Source of the DNA: JBOGJI01 sp050747865 | GTDB taxonomy: Bacteria; Acidobacteriota; Thermoanaerobaculia; Multivoradales; JAHEKO01 | Reading direction: 5' to 3' | Assembly (NCBI GenBank): GCA_050747865.1 | Contig: JBOGJI010000368.1 | Coordinates: 1 to 37,410, forward strand | Length of the DNA stretch: 37,410 bases | In this document: positions 16,231-22,648 of the stretch, piece after piece | Position numbering within the stretch: position 1 is the first letter of the stretch | Layout of the letters: each line of letters opens with the position of its first letter | Made by a program: the position numbers and the translations under genes | Notes under the pieces: model-generated | What the model saw: only the letters and a program-made list of their open reading frames with translations | The model's database searches: none | What the model was told of the DNA's origin: nothing

Positions 16231-17348
16231 CGGCCCTCCATCTGCCGCAGGTATTCGCGGTCCCAGGCGGCGGGCAGGCTCTCGCGGGTGGAGTAGGGGC
16301 CTGGCGCGTAGGCGCGCGATGTGACGCCCGCCTCGGCCAGCTCGCAGATCTGCCAGTCCTCGCGGTTGGTGGTGTCCCAGAAGGCGATCGCGTCTTGCGG
16401 GTCGGCCTCGGAGTCGTCGAAGGCGTCTGGATGGAACAGCCACTCGCAGACCACCTGCGTGCGATCGGCCGCCACCGGCGTCAAGAGGTGAAACATCACG
16501 TAATCGGGATGCAGGGAGAGCAGCATGTTGGGGAAGATCGAGTAGTAGTAGACGCGGTGCAGGTCGTCCGGCGGCAGGTCGCCGACGGGGGGCGCGCAGA
16601 CGTCGCCGCTACGGGTCATGCTGCCGCCGCCGGCAATGCGCATCGGCCCGCCCAGGAACGGTCCCTCTGCCAGATCGTTGGTGGCGCTCTTGAACGGCGT
16701 GAGCCGGGAGAGCTGCGGATGGATCACCGGGCAGTGCAGGCATTCCGAGTAGTTCTGGAACAGCAGCTTCCAGTTGGCCTTCACGTCGTAGTGGATGCGG
16801 CCGGCCGGTCGCAGGGATGGCAGGTTGAAGCGCGAGAAGCGACCGAGTAGCGGCTCGAGCCACGCCGCCAGGGGCTGCGGCCGCGACCCGAGGTGGACGA
16901 AGACGAAGCCCTCCCAGACATCGACGGCGGCACGGTGGAGGGGGTAGTCGCGCGGGTCGAAGCCTTCGACCCCCTCCATGTGAGGTGCGACGACCAGGCG
17001 TCCGTCGAGGCCGTAGGTCCAGGCGTGGTACGGGCACTGGATCGTGCCGGTGGCGAGTGCCCCGTGATCCTCCTCGCACAGCCGGGTGCCGCGGTGGCGG
17101 CAGACGTTGTAGAGGGCGTGGATCGCGCCGTCCTCGGCGCGCACCACGATCAGGCTCTCGCCCGCCACTGAGGCCAGGAAGTAGTCGCCGGCGCGCGCGA
17201 GCTCGCTGTCGCGGCCGGCACAGACCCAGCGGTCGCGGAAGAGCCGTTCCGTCTCCTCGGCGAAGACCTCGGGGGAGGCGTAGCAGTCGCGAGGCAGGGT
17301 GTGGGAACCCTGCTGATAGGTCCTCTCGGTGTCGACGAACGGGTTCAT
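16227..17348 (-). CDS. Rieske non-haem iron oxygenase, alpha subunit (choline/glycine-betaine monooxygenase-like)
   Basis: 373 residues from ATG 17348, overlapping the preceding stop (ATGA), with AGGAGG eight bases upstream. The N-terminal Rieske domain binds [2Fe-2S] through Cys83-x-His85 and Cys105-x2-His108 (QCPYHAW). The catalytic domain has the mononuclear iron site NYSECLHCPVIHP with His205 and His210; a downstream Asp should complete it, possibly in TTNREDWQI. The ECxHC pattern is typical of choline, glycine-betaine, carnitine and stachydrine oxygenases and of several demethylases. It should hydroxylate a C-H bond, often releasing formaldehyde from an N- or O-methyl group. It needs a reductase, which this cluster does not encode. 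With a GcvT-like gene in the same operon, demethylation is the most likely job. Confidence 0.88.
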   Translation of the reverse strand: MNPFVDTERTYQQGSHTLPRDCYASPEVFAEETERLFRDRWVCAGRDSELARAGDYFLASVAGESLIVVRAEDGAIHALYNVCRHRGTRLCEEDHGALATGTIQCPYHAWTYGLDGRLVVAPHMEGVEGFDPRDYPLHRAAVDVWEGFVFVHLGSRPQPLAAWLEPLLGRFSRFNLPSLRPAGRIHYDVKANWKLLFQNYSECLHCPVIHPQLSRLTPFKSATNDLAEGPFLGGPMRIAGGGSMTRSGDVCAPPVGDLPPDDLHRVYYYSIFPNMLLSLHPDYVMFHLLTPVAADRTQVVCEWLFHPDAFDDSEADPQDAIAFWDTTNREDWQICELAEAGVTSRAYAPGPYSTRESLPAAWDREYLRQMEGR

Positions 17349-18955
17349 CTCGGGTGCCTCCTGTCCTTGCGATCGGACACCACGGTCCGCGCCGCGAGCC
17401 GGCCCGAGGCGCCGGTCACGCCGCCTCCCGGGTGGGTCGCCGGTCCGCACAGATAGAGATCCGCGACCGGTGTCCGGTAGCGCGAGCAACCCGCGACCGG
17501 CCGCATGAAGAGGATCTGGTCGAGGCCCAGCTCGCCGTGTTGCTCGCTGCCTTCGGGCAGCCCGAAACGCGTCTCGAGGTCCGGGGGTGCCAGTACCTGC
17601 CGGTGGAGGACGGCTCCCGGCAGGTTGGGAGCGCTCCGCCCGAGGATCTCGATCACGCCATCGGCCATGGCCTCACGGCGAGCCGCGTCCCAGGGACCGT
17701 CCGCCAACCGGTAGGGCACGTAGCGCACGAGCACCGACATCACGTGTTGTCCCGGCGGGGCAAGGCGGGCGTCGTGCAGGGACGGCATCGACACCTCCAG
17801 GTAAGGCTCCCGCGAGGGGTGACCGTGCTTGGCGTCGTCGTAAGCGCGCTCGAGCTGCTCGACGGTGCGGGCGAGGACGACGAATCCCGGCGGCCGCGCG
17901 GCGTCGAGCCCGGGGAAGTGCGGCAGCTCGGCGAGTGCCAGGTTGATCTTCGCCCAGCCGCCGCGGTAGCGGATGTTGCCGACGGCGCGCACGAAGTCGG
18001 GCGCCAGGTGGAGGGGATCGACGAGGTCGAGGAAGGTACGCCGCGGATCGAGAGAAGAGACCACGCAGCGCGCCGCGATCTCCTCGCCGCCGGCGAGGGC
18101 GACGCCGCGGGCGCCTTCGTCCTTGGTCAGGATTCGCTCGATCCGGGCGCCGTAGCGCAGGTGAGCCCCGAACCGCGTCGCGGCGCCGGCAAGCGCCTGC
18201 GCCAGCCGGCCGACGCCGCCGGGCACGGCAGTGCGCGGGCCGACCGGGCAGAGGCCGTCCCCCACCGCCGTCCCGACAGCATTGTGCAGCAGGACGAACG
18301 CCGTGCCGCCCGAGCGCGGCCCCTGGAACACCCCGGCGACGGCGCGGCCGGCCAGCACCGCCTTGAGCGGCTCGTGCTCGAGCTCGTCGTCGAGCCAGTC
18401 GGCGGCCGGCATTGGCAGCGTGCGCAGGAGCTCGACGAGCCGCCCGCCGCCGAGCCGCCGCGCTGCCAGGCCGAGGCCGCCGAGCTGCAGCAGATCACCG
18501 CGGTCCCGGCTCAGCGGCAGCGGGGCGGGCTGCGCGTAGAGCTTGCCCAGCAGGGTAGCGTGGCAGCGCAGTCGCTCCACGAAGCCCGGCCACCGGGTCG
18601 CGTCCGCGCTCGAGTGGCGTCGCAGCTCGGCCTGCGTCGCCCCCGGGTCACGCCAGATGGGCAAGGGCTCTCCATCGGCCGGAAGAACCAGCACGGCCGG
18701 GTCGGGCTGGACAAGCTCCAGACCCTCGCCGGCGAGCCCGAGCCCCGTCACCAGTCGCGGCGGCACCCAGGCCACGTCGTGCTGCGCCACGTCGCACGAG
18801 AACCCCGGGGCGATCTCCTCGGTGGCCACGGCGCCGCCGGGCCGTTCGCGCTCCTCCAGCACCAGCACCTCGAGACCCGCCCGGGCCAGGGTGGCGGCGC
18901 ACACCAGACCCTCCAGCCCGGCACCGAGGATCACCGCGTCCACGCGACCGCTCAT
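17345..18955 (-). CDS. FAD-dependent oxidoreductase, phytoene-desaturase/PYROXD2-like, second tandem copy
   Basis: 536 residues from ATG 18955 (ATGA overlap with the upstream copy). The N-terminal dinucleotide fold is VILGAGLEGLVCAATLARAG with GxGxxG at 11-16 and the acidic strand end VLVLEERERPGG. The family's usual GGGHNGL has become GAGLEGL. VVSSLDPRRTFLDLVDP, PPGQHVMSVLVRYVPY and the C-terminal FAD motif LCGPATHPGGGVTGASGR align with the first copy. The two are diverged paralogues. The superfamily desaturates or oxidises C-C and C-N bonds; no carotenoid genes lie nearby, so an amine or amino-acid-derived substrate is more plausible, as inference. The gene ends four bases into the Rieske gene. 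Confidence 0.87.
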   Translation of the reverse strand: MSGRVDAVILGAGLEGLVCAATLARAGLEVLVLEERERPGGAVATEEIAPGFSCDVAQHDVAWVPPRLVTGLGLAGEGLELVQPDPAVLVLPADGEPLPIWRDPGATQAELRRHSSADATRWPGFVERLRCHATLLGKLYAQPAPLPLSRDRGDLLQLGGLGLAARRLGGGRLVELLRTLPMPAADWLDDELEHEPLKAVLAGRAVAGVFQGPRSGGTAFVLLHNAVGTAVGDGLCPVGPRTAVPGGVGRLAQALAGAATRFGAHLRYGARIERILTKDEGARGVALAGGEEIAARCVVSSLDPRRTFLDLVDPLHLAPDFVRAVGNIRYRGGWAKINLALAELPHFPGLDAARPPGFVVLARTVEQLERAYDDAKHGHPSREPYLEVSMPSLHDARLAPPGQHVMSVLVRYVPYRLADGPWDAARREAMADGVIEILGRSAPNLPGAVLHRQVLAPPDLETRFGLPEGSEQHGELGLDQILFMRPVAGCSRYRTPVADLYLCGPATHPGGGVTGASGRLAARTVVSDRKDRRHPR

Positions 18956-20523
18956 GCCTCCCCCAGGATGGTGCGCGCCGCCAGCCGCCCCGAAGCGCCC
19001 ATGATGCCGCCACCGGGATGGGTGCCGGAGCCGCACTGGTAGAGACCGCGGATCGGTGTCCGGTACCTCGCCCACCCCGGCGCCGGGCGCAGGAAGAAGA
19101 GCTGCTGCAAGGCCAGCTCGCCGTGGAAGATGTTCCCCTCCGTCATCCCCAGCGTCTCCTCGATATCGCGCGGGGTCACCACCTGCCGGTGGAGGATGGC
19201 CGCCGGGAGGTTGGGCGCGTATTCGGCCAGCGTCTCGATCACCGTGTCCCCGAGCGCCTCGCGCTCGGTCTCGGTCCAGCCGCCGTTCAGGTGGTAGGGC
19301 GCGTATTGCACGAAGATCGACATTACGTGCTGGCCGGGCGGCGCCATTTCGGGATCGATCATCGAAGGGATGACCACGTCCATGTAGGGGCGGCGGGAGA
19401 AGGCGCCGTATTTGGCGTCCTCGTACGCCCGCTCCAGGTAGTCGATGCTGGGGCTCACCGAGATCGCGCCCCTGAGATGCGGTCCGCGGCCGGGCAGGGC
19501 GGAGAAGTCGGGCAGCTCAGAGAGCGCCAGGTTGACCTTGGCCGAGGAGCCGCGGAAGCGGAAGCGACGCACCGACTCGACCAGGTCCTCGGGCAGTTCC
19601 CCGGGGCCCACCAGCCCGAGGAAGGTGCTGCGCGGATCGAGACCGGAGACGACGGTCCCGGCGGCGATCTCCTCGCCGCCGGCCAGCACCACGCCGGTGG
19701 CGCGGCCGTTCTGCGTCAACACCCGCTCCACCGCCGCGCCGGTGCGGATCTCGGCCCCGAAGCCGCGCGCCGCCGAGGCGATCGCCTCGCTGACGCCGCC
19801 GGTGCCGCCGCGGGCGAAGCCCCAGGCGCGGAAGGCACCGTCGATCTCGCCCATGTAGTGGTGGAGCAACACGTAGGCGGTGCCTGGCGAGCGCGGCCCC
19901 AGGAAGGTGCCGATGATTCCGCTGGCCGACTTGGTGGCCTTCAAGGGCTCGCACTCGAACCACTCGTCGAGGAAGTCCGCCGAGCTCATCGTCATCAGCT
20001 TCCACAGGGCATGGAAGTGCGTCTCGTCGAGGCTGCGCATGTGACGACCCAGGCGGAGCAGCGACTTGAGGTCGCGCGGCGACAGCGAGCGCGGGTCGGC
20101 CGGCACCATGCCGAGGATCGGCTTCACCGCCATCGCCATGTGGAGCATCAGCCGGCCGAACTCGTCGAGCGCCTCGGCATCACGCGGCGAATGGCGGTAG
20201 ACCTCGTGCCGCGTCGCGTCAGGATCGGCCCAAGAGGCCAGGTAATCGCCGTCAGGCAGCGGCGTGAGCGTGCTCTCGAGCGGCAGGATCTGGAGACCGT
20301 GCCGCGGCAGTGCGAGATCGCGCACGATCTCCGGCCGCAGCAGGCTCACCACGTAGGAGTAGACGCTGAAGCGGAAGCCCGGGAAGATCTCCTCGGTGAC
20401 CGCGGCCCCGCCCACCCGCTCCCGTCGCTCGAGCACCAGCACCCGCCGGCCGGCGCGCGCCAGATAGGCGGCGCACACCAGCCCATTGTGGCCGCCGCCG
20501 ACGACGATCGCGTCGTACCTCAT
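18952..20523 (-). CDS. FAD-dependent oxidoreductase, phytoene-desaturase/PYROXD2-like, first tandem copy
   Basis: 523 residues from ATG 20523, overlapping the GcvT-like stop (ATGA), with GGAG eleven bases upstream. AIVVGGGHNGLVCAAYLARAG at the N-terminus has the canonical GGGHNGL (9-15) FAD-binding turn. Then come VLERRERVGGAAVTEE, GTAYVLLHHYMGE, VVSGLDPRSTFLGLV, PPGQHVMSIFVQYAPYH and the FAD-closing YQCGSGTHPGGGIMGASGR. This is the PYROXD2-like branch of the CrtI superfamily, not a carotenoid desaturase proper. No signal peptide is seen, so it is probably cytoplasmic or membrane-peripheral. The following paralogue starts inside its stop codon, so equal synthesis and perhaps a heterodimer are possible. 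Confidence 0.88.
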   Translation of the reverse strand: MRYDAIVVGGGHNGLVCAAYLARAGRRVLVLERRERVGGAAVTEEIFPGFRFSVYSYVVSLLRPEIVRDLALPRHGLQILPLESTLTPLPDGDYLASWADPDATRHEVYRHSPRDAEALDEFGRLMLHMAMAVKPILGMVPADPRSLSPRDLKSLLRLGRHMRSLDETHFHALWKLMTMSSADFLDEWFECEPLKATKSASGIIGTFLGPRSPGTAYVLLHHYMGEIDGAFRAWGFARGGTGGVSEAIASAARGFGAEIRTGAAVERVLTQNGRATGVVLAGGEEIAAGTVVSGLDPRSTFLGLVGPGELPEDLVESVRRFRFRGSSAKVNLALSELPDFSALPGRGPHLRGAISVSPSIDYLERAYEDAKYGAFSRRPYMDVVIPSMIDPEMAPPGQHVMSIFVQYAPYHLNGGWTETEREALGDTVIETLAEYAPNLPAAILHRQVVTPRDIEETLGMTEGNIFHGELALQQLFFLRPAPGWARYRTPIRGLYQCGSGTHPGGGIMGASGRLAARTILGEA

Positions 20524-21713
20524 GCTCGCTTGCGCTCCGGGTCGAAGACCGGCTTGTCGACGACGCGCGCCTGGGCCCGCCGCGGCCGGTGCTCGACGGT
20601 GATCTCCATCTCCACCGGGCAGCCCGGATCCGCGTGCGACGCCTGGACATGCGCCAGCGCCACGTATTGCTTGAGGATCGGCGACCAGCAGCCGCTGGTG
20701 GCGTAGCCGACCTGCTCACCGCCGGCGTAGAGCGGCACGCTGCCGCGCCAGGCGGTGCGGGGGAGCTGCGGCGGCAGGCCGAGCTCGGCGTAGAGCGCTT
20801 CGAGCGAGTCCCACACCACGTCGATGGCAACGAAGCGGGTGGCCGCCCCGCGGCGGCGCGCCTCGCGCAGCGCCTCCCGGCCCACGAACGGTCCCTTGTC
20901 CAGGCGCACCGCCCATCCGAGGCCGAGCTCGTACGGTGTCGAGGTCTGCGCGTCGATCAGCGCGTGGCGGGCGGAGACGTAGTCGACGTCAAGCAGGAGC
21001 AGCCCGGCCTCGATGCGCGCCACGTCGAGCGCCAGCAGCCCCGCCGGGGTGATCCCGTACGGCGTGCCGGCGTCGATCAGCCGGTCCCAGACGGTCAGCG
21101 CGTGCTCCCGATCGATCCAGATCTCGTACCCCAGGTCGCCGGTGTAGCCGGTGCGCGAGATCTCCGCCGGCACGCCGGCGAGCCGCGTCGCCACGAGGTG
21201 GAAGAAACGCAGCTCCGCGAGGTCCGCGTCGACGACCTCCTGCAGGATCCGCCGCGCCGCCGGGCCCTGCAGCGCCAGCGCCGCCGTGGCCTCGGTCTCG
21301 CCCCGCAGCGTCACGTCGAGGCCGGTGGCGTTGAGCTCCAGCCAGGTGAGGCCGGGCAGCGCGCTGGTCATGCGGAAGCTCCGCTCGCCCAGGCGCTGGA
21401 TCGTGCCGTCGTCGAGGACCCTCCCTCGCGAGTCGCACCACGGGGTATAGAGCACCTGGCCCAACGCCGCGCGCCCGACGTCGCGCGGCACCACGCGGTC
21501 GAGCAGCTTCGCCGCGTCTTGGCCTTCGACGCGGTACTTGTAGAGCGGCGTGACGTCGAACAGGGCGGCGGTGTGGCGGATCGCCGCGTATTCGCGGTCG
21601 GGCAGCAGCTCGTAGGCGCTGGCCGCGACGTAGCCCGCCCAGCGCCGCCATTCCTGGCCCTGTGAGAGCGCGGCGGTGCGCGGGTGGAAGGGTGTCGCTT
21701 TGAGGCCCGTCAC
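20520..21713 (-). CDS. GcvT-like aminomethyltransferase / tetrahydrofolate-dependent demethylase
   Basis: 397 residues from GTG 21713 overlapping the IclR stop (GTGA); no Shine-Dalgarno is seen, so it should be translated by coupling. The glycine-cleavage T-protein fold shows LFDVTPLYKYRVEGQDAAKLL (51-71), GRVLDDGTIQRL with the catalytic-type Asp near 101-102, ISRTGYTGDLGYEIW (185-199, folate site), ALDVARIEAGLLLLDVDY and a C-terminal barrel domain. Standalone members outside the glycine cleavage system accept a methyl or methylene group onto tetrahydrofolate, for example from N-methyl amines, DMSP or aryl methyl ethers. No gcvH or gcvP is present, so a dedicated demethylation role is inferred. 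It pairs logically with the Rieske oxygenase. Confidence 0.85.
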   Translation of the reverse strand: MTGLKATPFHPRTAALSQGQEWRRWAGYVAASAYELLPDREYAAIRHTAALFDVTPLYKYRVEGQDAAKLLDRVVPRDVGRAALGQVLYTPWCDSRGRVLDDGTIQRLGERSFRMTSALPGLTWLELNATGLDVTLRGETEATAALALQGPAARRILQEVVDADLAELRFFHLVATRLAGVPAEISRTGYTGDLGYEIWIDREHALTVWDRLIDAGTPYGITPAGLLALDVARIEAGLLLLDVDYVSARHALIDAQTSTPYELGLGWAVRLDKGPFVGREALREARRRGAATRFVAIDVVWDSLEALYAELGLPPQLPRTAWRGSVPLYAGGEQVGYATSGCWSPILKQYVALAHVQASHADPGCPVEMEITVEHRPRRAQARVVDKPVFDPERKRA

Positions 21714-22537
21714 GGCAGCGTGGCCAGCGCAGCGTCGGCTGCGGAGTCGGTCGCGGAGCCGGTCCAGCCCAACTCGATCGAAGCCCGATCGGCGGCGCGG
21801 CGCAGCAGGGCGGCCAGCTCGGCGATCCGTCGCCGATCCAAACGCGCCGCCGGCCCGCCGAGGGAGATCCCCGCCACCACCCGGCCACGGTGGTCGCGCA
21901 CCGGTGCAGCCACGGCCACGAAGTCCGGCTGCAGCTCCTCGATGGCGCTGGCGTAGCCCTGGCGAAGGATGCGGGCGAACTCCCTTTCGAGGGCGTCCCG
22001 GTTGGTGATGGTGTACGGCGTATAGACCGCCAGCTCGTAGCCGGCGCCGGCGGATACGGCGGTGCGTTCCCGATGAGCGAGCAACAGCTTGCCTGTCGAA
22101 GCGGCGTGCGCCGGCCACCGCGTGCCCACCTCGGCCGCCACACCGATGAGGTGGCGTCCGGCCACCTCGTCCAGGATGAGGACCTCGTCCTCCACCAGCA
22201 CGTCGAGCGTTGCTGTCTCGCCGCTCACTCGCGCCAGCTCCTCGAGCACCGGCCGGCAGGCGGTGCGCAGATCGCTGGCCTGCAGCGCGCGGGCCCCCAG
22301 GGCGATCGCCTCGGGCCCCAGCCGGTAGCGTTCGCTCTCCGGATCCTGGGCCACCATGCCGGTGTCGACGAGCGCGGCCAGCAGGCGGTAGACGGTCGCC
22401 TTGGCCAGACCCAGCCGCTGCGCCAGCTCGGTCACCCCCCACTCCCGGCGCGTCTCGTCGAAGGCCTTGAGCACCGCGACCGCCCGTACCACTGCTTGGG
22501 GGCCGCGTGATTCATCAGATTTGGAACGCTGTTTCAT
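21710..22537 (-). CDS. IclR-family transcriptional regulator, head of the catabolic operon
   Basis: 275 residues from ATG 22537. The winged helix-turn-helix spans about 14-75 (WGVTELAQRLGLAKATVYRLL), and the effector-binding domain follows from about 90, with AHAASTGKLLLAH and GISLGGPAARLD. The start is set by a sigma70-like promoter whose -10 ends seven bases before this ATG, implying a leaderless message. An ATG four codons upstream overlaps that -10 and is less likely. IclR proteins usually control neighbouring catabolic genes and their own gene in response to a small acid. Here the regulator shares its transcript with the genes it probably controls, and the GcvT-like gene starts within its stop codon. 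Confidence 0.9.
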   Translation of the reverse strand: MKQRSKSDESRGPQAVVRAVAVLKAFDETRREWGVTELAQRLGLAKATVYRLLAALVDTGMVAQDPESERYRLGPEAIALGARALQASDLRTACRPVLEELARVSGETATLDVLVEDEVLILDEVAGRHLIGVAAEVGTRWPAHAASTGKLLLAHRERTAVSAGAGYELAVYTPYTITNRDALEREFARILRQGYASAIEELQPDFVAVAAPVRDHRGRVVAGISLGGPAARLDRRRIAELAALLRRAADRASIELGWTGSATDSAADAALATLP

Positions 22538-22564
22538 TATTGGGAACATACATCGACTTGGAAC
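22518..22564 (-). promoter_or_regulatory. Repeated GTTCC motifs, candidate IclR operator
   Basis: On the minus strand GTTCCAAGTC (22564-22555), GTTCCC (22547-22542) and GTTCCAAATC (22527-22518) form direct repeats 17 and 20 bases apart; the outer two match in nine of ten bases. The third is also half of an imperfect palindrome, TGAAAC-AGC-GTTCCA, that begins at the start codon and resembles IclR-family sites such as that of KdgR. The repeats bracket the -10 and the start codon, as expected for an autoregulatory operator. Confidence 0.5.
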
Positions 22565-22573
22565 CTCGGTCAA
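22545..22573 (-). promoter_or_regulatory. Sigma70-like promoter of the IclR-led operon
   Basis: On the minus strand TTGACC (22573-22568) and TATGTT (22550-22545) are separated by exactly 17 bases. The ATG of the IclR gene follows the -10 by seven bases, so transcription would start at or next to the A of the start codon. The region is markedly more AT-rich than the surrounding genes. Confidence 0.6.
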
Positions 22574-22648
22574 GATCGTTCTGCCGCCAGTCTCTGTGTC
22601 GCGGGTCCGGCCGCGATCCATGGCGGCGACGTCGTACACTGCAACGCG
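22574..22648 (+). promoter_or_regulatory. Upstream region of the sulfatase-like gene
   Basis: This is the rest of the divergent gap between the IclR gene and the sulfatase-like gene. A TACACT hexamer at 22635-22640, eight bases before the ATG, is a possible -10 for another leaderless start, but no -35 match lies 16-18 bases upstream. No Shine-Dalgarno is visible. Confidence 0.3.

Noticed and set aside
17345..20523. Carotenoid biosynthesis genes (crtI)
   Set aside because: The fold is CrtI-like, but no phytoene synthase or other carotenoid gene is nearby and the sequences fit the PYROXD2-like branch better.
16985..20706. Long plus-strand frames opposite the Rieske and flavoprotein genes
   Set aside because: Antisense shadows; no recognisable domains, and they cross several real gene boundaries on the other strand.
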